From a bacterium (GTDB taxonomy: Bacteria > Bacillota > Clostridia > Oscillospirales > Oscillospiraceae), in assembly GCA_004560375.1 (NCBI GenBank), contig SFVC01000015.1:1-48153 (forward strand): a stretch of 48,153 nt of DNA, given 5' to 3'. Position numbers and translations under genes: made by a program. Under the pieces are notes generated by a model. It made no database searches, was not told where the DNA came from, and worked only from the letters and a program-made list of their open reading frames with translations. Every line of letters starts with the position of its first letter. Position 1 is the first letter of the stretch. Below, one piece after another: positions 1 through 7,824 of this stretch.

Positions 1-1
1 C

Positions 2-313
2 ACCAAGCGGCAGCTCACCTACGGGCAGGGGCTCATGCGCCTGCTGCGCCAGCCCCAGTACGCCCCCTTCTCCCAGCACCAGCAGGTGGTGATTCTGGTG
101 TCCGCCCTGGGCCATGTGATGCAGGACGTGCCCCTGGAGCGGATGGACGCCTTCCGGGCGGGCCTGCTGGACTACGCGGAGGAAAACGGCGCCGACCTGT
201 GCCGCCGCATCGACCTCACCGGCCAGCTTCCCCCGGAGGATCGGGAGGAGATCCTGACCCTGGCCCACGAATACCTGGAGCAGTTCCGGGGCAGCGGAAA
301 GCAGGGCGGCTGA
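2..313 (+). CDS. atpA: F-type ATP synthase subunit alpha, C-terminal end (partial)
   Basis: Only the last 103 residues are in the window; the gene begins before base 1. The reading frame is open from base 2 and ends in TGA at 311-313. The helical C-terminal domain of the F1 alpha subunit is recognisable: it starts TKRQLTYGQGLMRLLRQPQY and continues with a PFSQHQQVVIL segment typical of AtpA/AtpB C-termini. Alpha forms the alternating hexamer with beta in the catalytic F1 head on the cytoplasmic side of the membrane. It is directly followed by atpG (one base between stop and start), atpD and atpC in the standard F1 order, which supports the call. The start and the rest of the F0/F1 operon lie outside. 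Confidence 0.9.
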   Translation, partial: TKRQLTYGQGLMRLLRQPQYAPFSQHQQVVILVSALGHVMQDVPLERMDAFRAGLLDYAEENGADLCRRIDLTGQLPPEDREEILTLAHEYLEQFRGSGKQGG

Positions 314-314
314 C

Positions 315-1211
315 ATGGCGGGAACGAAGGAGATCAAAACCCACATCCAGAGCGTCCAGGAGACGAAGAAGATCACCAACGCCATGTACCTCATCGCCTC
401 CACCAAGCTCCAGAAGGCCCGGCAGGAGCTGGACAACACCCGGCCCTACTTCCAGGCCCTCCGGGCGGAGATCAAGCGGATCTTCCGGGACGTGCAGGAC
501 GTGGACAGCCACTACTTCTACCCCGCCCAAGGGGAGCACCCCCTGGACGGAACCTACGGGTGCCTTGTGATCACCGCCGACAAGGGGCTGGCGGGGGCCT
601 ACAACCAGAACGCCATCAAGGAGGCCCTTAAGCTGCTGGAGCAGCACCCGGACACCAAACTGTTCGTGGTGGGGGAGTATGGGCGGCGGTTCTTCGCCTC
701 CCACGGCATCCCCATTGAGCACAGCTTTCTCTACACGGCCCAGAACCCCACCATGGCCCGGGCCCGGGAGATCACCGCCCTGCTGCTGGACGGCTTCGAC
801 AGGGGGGAGCTGCAAAAGATTTTCCTGGTGTACACCGACATGGCCAGCGCCGTGTCCTTCCAGGCCCGCTCCACCCGGCTGCTGCCCTTCCACCGGGCCC
901 ACTTCGCCGACAGCGACGAGCTGGAGCAGCCGGTGACCGAGCCCTTCGAGTTCCTGCCCGATGTGCGCTCGGTGCTGGACAGCATGATCCCCAGCTATGT
1001 GTCCGGCTTCCTTTACAGCGCCCTCATCGACAGCTTCTGCTGCGAGCAGGACGCCCGCATGACCGCCATGGACAGCGCCAACCGCAACGCGGAGAAGCTG
1101 CTGGGGGAGCTTTCCCTGCAATATAACCGGGTGCGGCAGGCGGCCATCACCCAGAGCATCACCGAGGTGTCCGCCGGAGCAAGGGCCCAGCGTCAAAACA
1201 ATAAGGGGTGA
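315..1211 (+). CDS. atpG: F-type ATP synthase subunit gamma
   Basis: This 298-residue protein is the central rotor shaft of F1, which couples proton or sodium flow through F0 to catalysis in the alpha/beta ring. The N-terminal helix contains KEIKTHIQSVQETKKITNAM, followed by ASTKLQKA, the hallmark of gamma subunits. The C-terminal helix carries the conserved YNRVRQAAITQSITEVSAGA-type signature. Length is normal for the family (about 285-300). The ATG at 315 is one base after the atpA stop, so translation is probably coupled; the stop at 1209-1211 lies just before the atpD ATG. Nothing looks odd. Confidence 0.95.
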   Translation: MAGTKEIKTHIQSVQETKKITNAMYLIASTKLQKARQELDNTRPYFQALRAEIKRIFRDVQDVDSHYFYPAQGEHPLDGTYGCLVITADKGLAGAYNQNAIKEALKLLEQHPDTKLFVVGEYGRRFFASHGIPIEHSFLYTAQNPTMARAREITALLLDGFDRGELQKIFLVYTDMASAVSFQARSTRLLPFHRAHFADSDELEQPVTEPFEFLPDVRSVLDSMIPSYVSGFLYSALIDSFCCEQDARMTAMDSANRNAEKLLGELSLQYNRVRQAAITQSITEVSAGARAQRQNNKG

Positions 1212-1216
1212 GAACT

Positions 1217-2620
1217 ATGGAACGAGGGATTATCGCGCAGGTATCCGGCCCCGTGGTGGACGTGGAGATCGTCAACGGGGAACTGCCCCGGCTGCGGGAA
1301 ATGCTCACCGTGGAGAAAAACGGGGAGCACCGGGTCATGGAGGTGGCCCAGCACACCGGGGGCAATACGGTGCGCTGCATCATGCTCTCCCCCAGCGAGG
1401 GGCTGGCCCGGGGCTTGGCCGTGGACGTGCCCGGGCGCACCATTGAGGTGCCCGTGGGCAAAGCCACCCTGGGCCGTATGTTCAACGTGCTGGGCCAGCC
1501 CATCGACGGCGGCGGCCCGGTGCCTGAGGGCACCCCCACCCAGACCATCTACCGCCAGCCCCCCTCCTTTGAGGAGCAGAGCCCCGCGGTGGAGATTTTG
1601 GAGACGGGCATCAAGGTCATCGACCTGCTGGAGCCCTACCCCCGGGGGGGCAAGATCGGCCTGTTCGGCGGCGCCGGCGTGGGCAAGACCGTGCTCATCC
1701 AGGAGCTGATCCACAACGTGGCCATGGAACACGGCGGCTACTCCATCTTCACCGGCGTAGGCGAGCGCAGCCGTGAGGGCAACGACCTGTGGCGGGAGAT
1801 GCGGGAGAGCGGCGTGTCCGACAAGACCGCCCTGGTGTTCGGCCAGATGAACGAGTCCCCCGGCGTGCGGATGCGGGTGGCCCTGTCCGGGCTCACCATG
1901 GCGGAGTACTTCCGGGACGCGGAGCGCAAGGACGTGCTGCTGTTCATCGACAACATCTTCCGCTTCGTCCAGGCGGGCAGCGAGGTATCCACCCTGCTGG
2001 GCCGTATGCCCTCCGCGGTGGGCTACCAGCCCACCCTGGCCAACGAGATGGGGGAGCTCCAGGAGCGGATCGCCTCCACCAAGAAGGGCTCCGTCACCTC
2101 GGTGCAGGCGGTGTACGTCCCGGCGGACGACCTCACCGACCCGGCCACCGCCACCACCTTTGCCCACCTGGACGCCACCACCGTGCTCAGCCGGAAGATC
2201 TCCGAGCAGGGCATCTACCCCGCGGTGGATCCCCTGGAGTCCTCCTCCCGGATTCTGGAGGCGGACATTGTGGGGGAAAAGCACTACCGGGTGGCCCGGC
2301 AGGTGCAGGAGATTTTGGAAAAGTACAACGAATTGCAGGACATCATCGCCATTCTGGGCATGGACGAGCTGAGCGACGACGACCGGCGCACCGTGGCCCG
2401 GGCCCGGCGGATTCAGCGCTTCCTGGCCCAGCCCACCCATGTGGCGGAGAAGTTCACCGGCATACCCGGCGTGTACGTTCCGCTGAAGGACACGCTGGAA
2501 AGCTTCGACGCCATCGTGTCCGGCCAGCTGGATCAGTATCCCGAGGCCGCCTTCTACAACGTGGGCTCCTGGCGGGACGTGGTGGAGAAGGCGAAAAAGA
2601 TCGAGGCGGGTGAGCTGTGA
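1217..2620 (+). CDS. atpD: F-type ATP synthase subunit beta (catalytic)
   Basis: This 467-residue protein is the catalytic nucleotide-binding subunit of F1. The Walker A loop GGAGVGKT is near residue 150, followed by GERSREGNDLW, ALVFGQMNESPGVRMRV and Walker B-type LLFIDNIFRF. The C-terminal region carries the MDELSDDDRRTVARARRIQR variant of the DELSEED loop that contacts gamma. I chose ATG 1217, which has a ribosome binding site (AAGGGG at 1203-1208), over the in-frame GTG at 1208 that overlaps the atpG stop. The TGA stop at 2618-2620 shares a base with the atpC ATG at 2620, so the two are translationally coupled. Confidence 0.97.
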   Translation: MERGIIAQVSGPVVDVEIVNGELPRLREMLTVEKNGEHRVMEVAQHTGGNTVRCIMLSPSEGLARGLAVDVPGRTIEVPVGKATLGRMFNVLGQPIDGGGPVPEGTPTQTIYRQPPSFEEQSPAVEILETGIKVIDLLEPYPRGGKIGLFGGAGVGKTVLIQELIHNVAMEHGGYSIFTGVGERSREGNDLWREMRESGVSDKTALVFGQMNESPGVRMRVALSGLTMAEYFRDAERKDVLLFIDNIFRFVQAGSEVSTLLGRMPSAVGYQPTLANEMGELQERIASTKKGSVTSVQAVYVPADDLTDPATATTFAHLDATTVLSRKISEQGIYPAVDPLESSSRILEADIVGEKHYRVARQVQEILEKYNELQDIIAILGMDELSDDDRRTVARARRIQRFLAQPTHVAEKFTGIPGVYVPLKDTLESFDAIVSGQLDQYPEAAFYNVGSWRDVVEKAKKIEAGEL

Positions 2621-3033
2621 TGGACGCCTTTCAGGTACACATTCTGGCCGCCGACCGCACCTTCTACGAGGGGCCCTGCGTCAGCCTCACCATCCCCACC
2701 AGCGACGGGGAGCAGGGCATCCTGGCCCACCACAGCCCCATGATCGCTGCCGTCCAGACCGGCACGCTACGCTGGCAGGCCCCGGGGGGCGAGGTGGAGC
2801 TGGCCGCCGTCTCCCCCGGCATGGTGAAGGTGGAGAAGAACGAGGTGCTGGTGCTGGTGGACTCCGCCGAGCGCCCGGAGGAGATCGACGAGGTGCGGGC
2901 CCGCCGGGAGGCCGACGAGGCCCGGGAGGCCCTGCTCCAGAAAAAGAGCCGCCAGGAGCACCAGATGGCCCAGGCCACCCTGGCCCGGGCGCTGAACCGC
3001 CTGCGGGTCAAGTCCCACGGCGTCGGGCGGTAG
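2620..3033 (+). CDS. atpC: F-type ATP synthase subunit epsilon
   Basis: This 137-residue protein is the small rotor subunit of F1 with a regulatory C-terminal arm. The N-terminal beta-sandwich is typical: FQVHILAADRTFYEGP, then a GEQGILAHHSPMIA segment equivalent to the family GxxGxLpgHaP motif. The C-terminal third is a two-helix arm rich in Arg, Glu and Ala (about residues 85-137). The start is ATG at 2620, overlapping the atpD stop, preferred over an in-frame GTG at 2617. It closes the F1 part of the operon. A CmpB-like membrane protein gene starts 14 bases later and may be cotranscribed, because no terminator lies between them. Confidence 0.93.
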   Translation: MDAFQVHILAADRTFYEGPCVSLTIPTSDGEQGILAHHSPMIAAVQTGTLRWQAPGGEVELAAVSPGMVKVEKNEVLVLVDSAERPEEIDEVRARREADEAREALLQKKSRQEHQMAQATLARALNRLRVKSHGVGR

Positions 3034-3047
3034 AAAGGCGGTTCCTC

Positions 3048-4340
3048 ATGTACAATCTGTATGATCTGGCCCTGTTTCTGCTGATCTACTCCTTCCTGGG
3101 CTGGGCGGCGGAGGCGGGGTACTACGCCGTGGTGCGCCGGAGGTTTTGCAACCGGGGGGTGGTGGCCCTGCCGCTGGTGCTGTCCTACGGCTTTACCTTT
3201 GTGCTGCTGCTGATCGTCCTGCCCACCCTGGCGGGGCGGCACATTCTGTCCTTCCTGGCCACCCTGGCGGTGTCCTCCGTGGTGGAGCGCATCGGCGACC
3301 ACTTTTTCCAGCGGGTGGGCCCCAAGATCCGGTGGAACCAGGAGCGCAGCCGCCTGCTGTCCGGCACCGGGAAGGGGCTGGCCGCCTCCCTGCTGGTGGC
3401 GGCGGTGTACTACCTGGCCTATCTTGTCATCCACCCGCTGCTGCTGGCGGGGGTGCTGCTGATCCCGGAGATCGTCCGGCATATTGTAGTGCTGGCGGCG
3501 CTGGCCCTCATCGGCCTGGACTTCGCCGCGGTCTTCTACGCCGTGCGAACCGGGGACGCCTCCCGGTACGAGGCGCTCCAGGCGGGCAGCGGCCAGAAGA
3601 AGCTGGCGGATCGGATCTACCGCGCCGTCTGGAAGCGCCTTCAAAGGGCCTACCCCGGCCTGGAGCAGAGCCCCGGGACGGAGGAAGGGGCCTACACCTT
3701 CGCCAAGGGGCTGTGCTGGGACAAGCTGGTGTGGGTGTTCCTCCTCTCCGCCCTGCTGGGGGATATCATCGAGACCTTCTGGTGCGGCCTGGTGGACGGC
3801 CAGTGGATGAACCGCTCCAGCGTGCTCTACGGCCCCTTCAGTTTTGTGTGGGGGCTGGGGGCGGTGGTGCTCACCGTGGCCCTCCAGGGGCTGGCGGACA
3901 AAAACGACCGCTATGTGTTCCTGGCCGGCTTCGTGGTGGGGGGCGCCTACGAATACTTATGCAGCGTGTTCACCGAGCTGGTGTTCGGCACCGTGTTTTG
4001 GGACTACAGCGAGATGCCGCTGAACATCGGCGGGCGCACCAACGTGCTGTTCTGCTTCTTCTGGGGCGTACTGGCGGTGGTCTGGATCAAGGGGATCTAC
4101 CCGCCCATGTCCAAGGGGATCGAGTCCCTCCCCGCCCTGGCGGGCAAGATCCTCACCTGGATCGTGGTGTTCGTCATGGCCTGCAACGCCCTGCTCACCA
4201 GCGCCGCCATGATCCGCTACGGCGGCCGGGCCGTCCAGCCCGAGCCCGCCAACGCCTTTGAGGAATTTCTGGACAGCCAGTACGGAGACGAGCGTATGGA
4301 AGAGCGCTGGCCCAACATGATGGTCACCGGCGGCCAGTGA
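3048..4340 (+). CDS. CmpB-like (putative ABC-transporter type IV) membrane protein, duplicated domain
   Basis: This 430-residue polytopic membrane protein resembles the 'putative ABC-transporter type IV' (CmpB, PF06541) family. The family domain appears twice. The N-terminal copy (about residues 5-120) begins with a short acidic-aromatic segment and the FLGWAAEAGYY motif. The C-terminal copy (about 225-390) has LLGDIIETFWCGLVDGQWMNRS, split by membrane helices, and then VVGGAYEYLCS. I count about ten hydrophobic helices. The ATG at 3048 has a weak site (GAAAGG) and gives a sensible first membrane helix; longer in-frame extensions overlap atpC and are rejected. Substrate and role are unknown. 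It follows atpC by 14 bases and precedes a strong terminator, so it is probably the last gene of the ATP synthase transcript. Confidence 0.75.
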   Translation: MYNLYDLALFLLIYSFLGWAAEAGYYAVVRRRFCNRGVVALPLVLSYGFTFVLLLIVLPTLAGRHILSFLATLAVSSVVERIGDHFFQRVGPKIRWNQERSRLLSGTGKGLAASLLVAAVYYLAYLVIHPLLLAGVLLIPEIVRHIVVLAALALIGLDFAAVFYAVRTGDASRYEALQAGSGQKKLADRIYRAVWKRLQRAYPGLEQSPGTEEGAYTFAKGLCWDKLVWVFLLSALLGDIIETFWCGLVDGQWMNRSSVLYGPFSFVWGLGAVVLTVALQGLADKNDRYVFLAGFVVGGAYEYLCSVFTELVFGTVFWDYSEMPLNIGGRTNVLFCFFWGVLAVVWIKGIYPPMSKGIESLPALAGKILTWIVVFVMACNALLTSAAMIRYGGRAVQPEPANAFEEFLDSQYGDERMEERWPNMMVTGGQ

Positions 4341-4345
4341 AGCGT

Positions 4346-4381
4346 CCCCGGCCCCTGCCGACAGGGCCGGGGATGTTTTTT
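4346..4381 (+). terminator. Intrinsic terminator after the atp/CmpB unit
   Basis: A nine-base-pair GC stem (CCCCGGCCC at 4346-4354 pairing with GGGCCGGGG at 4364-4372) is followed by a T-rich run to 4381. It separates the ATP synthase unit from the hydrogenase-associated unit. Confidence 0.85.
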
Positions 4382-4423
4382 GCTCTGCCGTCATAAATTC
4401 ACAAGGCTTTTCAAAAATTTCTA

Positions 4424-4452
4424 TTGGCTTTTGTCCAAATTCATGGTATTCT
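4424..4452 (+). promoter_or_regulatory. Promoter of the sensory-hydrogenase unit, overlapping a TTGGACAAA motif
   Basis: A sigma-A-like promoter is visible: TTGGCT (4424-4429), a 17-base spacer and TATTCT (4447-4452), about 35 bases before the first start codon. The -35 region is embedded in TTGGC-TTTT-GTCCAA. Read on the opposite strand this gives TTGGACAAAAGCC, nearly the same string that covers the -35 region of the second hydrogenase unit at 7784. A shared regulator is inferred. Confidence 0.6.
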
Positions 4453-4486
4453 AAAAGATAGCTTAGGGCACGAGGAGGTACATAGA

Positions 4487-4825
4487 ATGACTTTAAAGGA
4501 AGTCCGCGACGTCCTGCACGCGCAGGTACTGTGCGGAGAGGAACTGCTGGATACCGAGGTGCGTTCCGCCTGCGGCAGCGACTTTATGAGCGACGTGCTG
4601 GCCTATGTGAAAAACCAGGCCCTGCTGCTCACAGGGCTGGTGAACCCCCAGGTGGTTCGCACCGCCGAGATGATGGACATGAAGTGCATCGTCTTTGTCC
4701 GGGGCAAGCAACCCGACGAGGCCATTTTGGATCTGGCCCGGGATCGGCAGATTGTGGTCATGGCCACCAAGGAGCGGATGTACAACGCCTGCGGCCTTTT
4801 GTACATCAACGGCCTGCGGGAGTGA
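4487..4825 (+). CDS. DRTGG-domain protein of the hydrogenase cluster
   Basis: This 112-residue soluble protein is of the DRTGG type (PF07085), the small alpha/beta domain first described next to the HPr kinase and phosphotransacetylase folds. It has MTLKEVRDVLHAQVL at the N-terminus, a central LLLTGLVNPQVVRTAEMMD segment and a DRQIVVMATKERMYNACG end. Such stand-alone domains are recurrently found beside clostridial [FeFe]-hydrogenase genes; their biochemical role is not established. ATG 4487 has a strong GAGGAGG site. The stop is five bases before the next gene. A second DRTGG gene at 6659 belongs to the same unit, so the two may pair or bind a common ligand. Confidence 0.75.
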   Translation: MTLKEVRDVLHAQVLCGEELLDTEVRSACGSDFMSDVLAYVKNQALLLTGLVNPQVVRTAEMMDMKCIVFVRGKQPDEAILDLARDRQIVVMATKERMYNACGLLYINGLRE

Positions 4826-4830
4826 GCGCC

Positions 4831-5256
4831 ATGGACGACTGCATTACCCTCACCTATGCGGTGGAGGGGGGCGATCTCACCCACGCGGGGGAGGCGTCCT
4901 CCTCCGTCAAGCAGGCCCTGCGGAAGCTGGGCCTGGATCCCAGCGTCATCCGCCGGGTGTCGGTGTGTATGTATGAGGGCGAGATCAACATGGTCATCCA
5001 CGCCAATGGCGGCACCGCCCGGGTGGACGTGGGGCTGGACGACATCACCATCACCCTCACCGACACCGGCCCCGGCATCCCCGACATTGACAAGGCCATG
5101 CAGGCGGGCTTCACCACCGCCGCTGACTCGGTGCGGGATCTGGGCTTCGGGGCGGGCATGGGCCTGCCCAACATGAAAAAGTACAGCGACGAGATGACGG
5201 TGAAATCCGCCGTCGGCGTGGGCACCACCGTCACCATGGTGGTGCGAATCGAGTAA
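4831..5256 (+). CDS. GHKL-type ATP-binding protein (RsbW/SpoIIAB-like)
   Basis: This 141-residue single-domain protein has the Bergerat fold of anti-sigma kinases and histidine-kinase catalytic domains. Visible motifs are an N-box-like VCMYEGEINMVIHAN, the G1 box DTGPGIPDID, and a glycine-rich GAGMGLPNMKKYSDEM lid. There is no dimerisation/phosphoacceptor domain or sensor region, so it is more like an anti-sigma factor or partner kinase than a classical sensor kinase. ATG 4831 lies five bases after the DRTGG gene. It stands just upstream of the sensory hydrogenase gene, so a role in relaying a hydrogen or redox signal is inferred; no target is visible here. Confidence 0.8.
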   Translation: MDDCITLTYAVEGGDLTHAGEASSSVKQALRKLGLDPSVIRRVSVCMYEGEINMVIHANGGTARVDVGLDDITITLTDTGPGIPDIDKAMQAGFTTAADSVRDLGFGAGMGLPNMKKYSDEMTVKSAVGVGTTVTMVVRIE

Positions 5257-5278
5257 AGCGCCCGGGAGGGGGCGCTTT
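5255..5278 (+). terminator. Short hairpin between GHKL gene and hydS
   Basis: The inverted repeat AAAGCGCCC / GGGCGCTTT (5255-5263 and 5270-5278) has a six-base loop and only a short T run, and it sits 27 bases before the next start. It could be a weak internal terminator or an mRNA-processing hairpin that sets the dose of the downstream hydrogenase-like gene. Confidence 0.45.
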
Positions 5279-5305
5279 GCATCACACTGTGAGGAGGTAA
5301 CCGGC

Positions 5306-6643
5306 GTGCGCCACTCTGTCTCCCTCAACCTGAAAAAATGCCGGGGCTGCACCACCTGCATCAAGAGCTGCCCCACGGAGGCCATCCGGGTACGCAGCGG
5401 CAAAGCCACCATCCTGCCCAACCGCTGCATCGACTGCGGCACCTGCCTCCAGGTATGCCCCCACCAGGCGGTGCAGTCCATCCGCAGCGACTTCTATATG
5501 CTCAAGCGGTTTCAGTATAACATCGCCGTGCCCGACCCCGCCCTCTACGCCCAGTTTCACCACCTGGACAACATCGACATCGTCCTCAACGGTCTGTTGT
5601 CCATCGGGTTTGACGATGTATATGAGTCCGCCGCGGCGGCGGAGCTGCTGGCCGACTGCCTGGATCACCGCACCGGGGACGGAACCCTCAAGCCGGAGCT
5701 CTCCCCCGCCTGTCCCGCGGTGGTGCGGCTGATCTGCATCCGCTTCCCCGACCTGCTGGGCCACATCGCCCCGGTGATCACCCCCTTGGAACTGGCCGCC
5801 ATTCTGGCCCGCCGCCGGGCGGAGCAGGACACCGGCCTGCCCCCGGAGGAGATCGGCGTGTTCACCATCGTCCCCTGCACCTCCCAGGTCACCGCCGCCG
5901 CCGCTCCCGAGGGCCTGAAGCGGCAGGTGGTGGACGGGGCCTTCGCCATCCGGGACATCTACCTGGCTCTGCTGGAGCCCATGCGCCGGCTGGATCGGAA
6001 CAAGCTGAAGCCCATGGCGGCGGGGGCCGCCGGGGTAAGCTGGGCCTTTGCCGGCGGAGAGGCCCTGTCCCGACGGGACAAGAACTATATCGCGGTGGAC
6101 GGCATTGGCAACGTGATCCGCATCCTGGAGGAGATCGAAGACGGCCGTATGCCCGAGGCGGACTTCATCGAGCTGCGGGCCTGCACCCAAGGCTGTCTGG
6201 GAGGCTGCCTCACGGTGGAAAACCCCTTCACCGCCAAAATGCGGCTGAAGGGCCTGATGGCCGGCCTCTCCCCCCGGCCCCGGACTAACCACCGGCAGGA
6301 GGTCAGCGACATTCTGGACTACACCAAAAAGCCGGAATTCCTGCCCACCTTCCAGCTGGACTCCAACCGCCGCCGGGCCATGGAGAAGATGCGGGCCATC
6401 CAGAAGCTGGAGGAGCAGCTCCCCGGCCTGCGGTGCGGCTCCTGCGGGGCCCCCTCCTGCCGGGCCTTCGCCGAGGATGTGGTGATGGGCCGGGCCAGCG
6501 AGGACGACTGCATCTTTAAGGTGCGGGAGCGGATGCAGCACATGGCGGGCCGCACCGACGCGGACGAGTACCTCCCCGCCCCCTTCCGCCGCCATCAGGA
6601 CGACGCCTGCGGCGGCCTGCCCCCGCTGCTGGACGACCGGTGA
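5306..6643 (+). CDS. hydS: Sensory-type [FeFe]-hydrogenase (HydS-like)
   Basis: This 445-residue protein begins with two [4Fe-4S] ferredoxin motifs (CRGCTTCIKSCP and CIDCGTCLQVCP). A hydrogenase large-subunit-like domain follows (about residues 70-340), and a C-terminal FeS domain (PF04060-like) with CGSCGAPSC ends the protein. The H-cluster cysteines are kept in divergent motifs: L1 SPACPAV, L2 VPCTSQV, L3 RACTQGCLGG. The proton-relay Cys of catalytic enzymes (the first C of TSCCP) is Ala, as reported for sensory group enzymes such as Thermoanaerobacter HydS, and the usual downstream GGGQP is absent. A hydrogen or redox sensor is therefore more likely than a fast catalyst. The start is GTG 5306, with GAGGAGGTAA upstream. 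It lies between GHKL/DRTGG genes and a PHP gene. Confidence 0.8.
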   Translation: MRHSVSLNLKKCRGCTTCIKSCPTEAIRVRSGKATILPNRCIDCGTCLQVCPHQAVQSIRSDFYMLKRFQYNIAVPDPALYAQFHHLDNIDIVLNGLLSIGFDDVYESAAAAELLADCLDHRTGDGTLKPELSPACPAVVRLICIRFPDLLGHIAPVITPLELAAILARRRAEQDTGLPPEEIGVFTIVPCTSQVTAAAAPEGLKRQVVDGAFAIRDIYLALLEPMRRLDRNKLKPMAAGAAGVSWAFAGGEALSRRDKNYIAVDGIGNVIRILEEIEDGRMPEADFIELRACTQGCLGGCLTVENPFTAKMRLKGLMAGLSPRPRTNHRQEVSDILDYTKKPEFLPTFQLDSNRRRAMEKMRAIQKLEEQLPGLRCGSCGAPSCRAFAEDVVMGRASEDDCIFKVRERMQHMAGRTDADEYLPAPFRRHQDDACGGLPPLLDDR

Positions 6644-6658
6644 AAGGACGGTAACGCT

Positions 6659-6991
6659 ATGACGGTACAAGGCTTGATTGACGCCATCCCCCTGTCCGTA
6701 TTCCATCTGGACGACCCGGATCGCCCGGTGGAGGGGGGCTACTGCGGCGATCTGCTCAGCTGGGTGATGGGCCGGGCCCCCGCCGGGGGCGCGTGGCTCA
6801 CCATCATGAGCAATGTGAACGTGGCGGCGGTGGCCGCCCTGTCGGATACCGCCTGCGTGGTGCTGGCGGAGGGCGTGATCCCCGATCCCCCCCTGCTGGA
6901 CAAGGCCCGGGCCCAGGGGATCACCCTGCTGGGGACGGATCTGTCCGTGTTCGACTGCGCCGTCCGGCTGGGCGGGCTGATCGGGCGGTAG
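6659..6991 (+). CDS. Second DRTGG-like domain protein
   Basis: This 110-residue protein resembles the product at 4487 in length and fold pattern: a valine/alanine-rich beta core (WLTIMSNVNVAAVAALSDTACVV, in two strands) and a C-terminal GITLLGTDLSVFDCAVRLGG segment typical of stand-alone DRTGG proteins. Its function is unknown; family members associate with hydrogenase operons. ATG 6659 follows an AAAGGACGG site, 15 bases after the hydS stop. Being immediately downstream of the sensory hydrogenase suggests a role in the same regulatory complex (inference). Confidence 0.65.
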   Translation: MTVQGLIDAIPLSVFHLDDPDRPVEGGYCGDLLSWVMGRAPAGGAWLTIMSNVNVAAVAALSDTACVVLAEGVIPDPPLLDKARAQGITLLGTDLSVFDCAVRLGGLIGR

Positions 6992-7018
6992 CAAACCAAG
7001 AGGAATGGAGGCCGGGGC

Positions 7019-7753
7019 ATGAAACAATACGCGTTCGACCTCCATCTCCACAGCTGTCTTTCGCCCTGCGGCGGGGAGGACAACACCCCCGCCAATCTGG
7101 CGGGAATGTGCGCCCTGGCGGGGCTGGAGGTGGTGGCCCTCACCGATCACAACACCTGCGGCAACTGCGCCCCCTTCTGCCGGGCGGCGGAGCACTACGG
7201 CCTGCTGGCCCTGCCGGGGATGGAGCTGACCTGCGTGGAGGAGGCCCACGTGGTGTGCCTGTTCCCGGGATTGGCCGAGGCGGACGCCTTCTCCGCCCTG
7301 GTGCGGGAAAAGCTGCCCCCGCTGCACAACGACCCCGCCGTCTTCGGCCCCCAGATCTACATGGATGAGGAGGATCGGGTGCTGGGGGAGGAGGACGCCT
7401 TCCTGGCCGGGGCCTCCTCCGTCGGCATCTATGACGCGGCGGCGCTGGCGGCGTCCTTCGGCGGCGTGGCCTACCCCGCCCACATCGACCGGCCCTCCTT
7501 CTCCCTGCTGGCCAACCTGGGGCTTTGGGATCCGGCCATGGGCTTTTCGGTGGCGGAGATCTCCAAAAACTGCCCCCCCGGCCTGTTTGACCGGCCCGAT
7601 CTCCGGGGGGTGCCCCATTTCGACGGCAGCGACGCCCACTACCTGGATCAAATCCGGGACGCCCACCAGTATATGGCCCTGCGATCGCGCACCCCCCAGG
7701 CAGTGCTGGACTGGCTCCGGTCGGGCGTGCCGGTTTCGGATGGAATTTCCTGA
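7019..7753 (+). CDS. PHP-domain metal-dependent phosphoesterase
   Basis: This 244-residue protein has the polymerase-and-histidinol-phosphatase (PHP) fold. Metal-binding motifs in order are DLHLHSCLSPCG (residues 7-18), ALTDHNT (about 40), PGMELTC (about 65), YPAHIDRP (about 155) and GSDAHYLDQI (about 205). Family members hydrolyse phosphate esters such as nucleoside 3',5'-bisphosphates or histidinol phosphate; the substrate here is unknown. The ATG at 7019 has a GGAGG site. It ends the first hydrogenase-associated unit, 31 bases before the promoter of the second. A PHP gene in this position recurs in clostridial hydrogenase loci (family knowledge), so it may make or remove a nucleotide signal or act in H-cluster-related metabolism (inference). 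Confidence 0.85.
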   Translation: MKQYAFDLHLHSCLSPCGGEDNTPANLAGMCALAGLEVVALTDHNTCGNCAPFCRAAEHYGLLALPGMELTCVEEAHVVCLFPGLAEADAFSALVREKLPPLHNDPAVFGPQIYMDEEDRVLGEEDAFLAGASSVGIYDAAALAASFGGVAYPAHIDRPSFSLLANLGLWDPAMGFSVAEISKNCPPGLFDRPDLRGVPHFDGSDAHYLDQIRDAHQYMALRSRTPQAVLDWLRSGVPVSDGIS

Positions 7754-7783
7754 CGAATTTTAACGGATTTTATGCTGTTAGCT

Positions 7784-7813
7784 TGGACAAACTGCCGGTT
7801 GTTGTGATAGAAT
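7784..7813 (+). promoter_or_regulatory. Promoter of the hydCBA unit with TTGGACAAA motif
   Basis: TGGACA (7784-7789), an 18-base spacer and TAGAAT (7808-7813) form a plausible promoter about 125 bases before hydC. The -35 box is part of TTGGACAAACTGCC. The same string (TTGGACAAAAGCC, opposite strand) covers the -35 region at 4424 of the neighbouring unit, which points to shared control. Confidence 0.55.
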
Positions 7814-7824
7814 AAATGTAACGT

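Noticed and set aside
5306..6643. HydS as a second catalytic hydrogen-producing enzyme
   Set aside because: The proton-relay Cys is replaced by Ala, motifs L1-L3 are diverged, and the neighbours are regulatory-type proteins, so a sensory role fits better.
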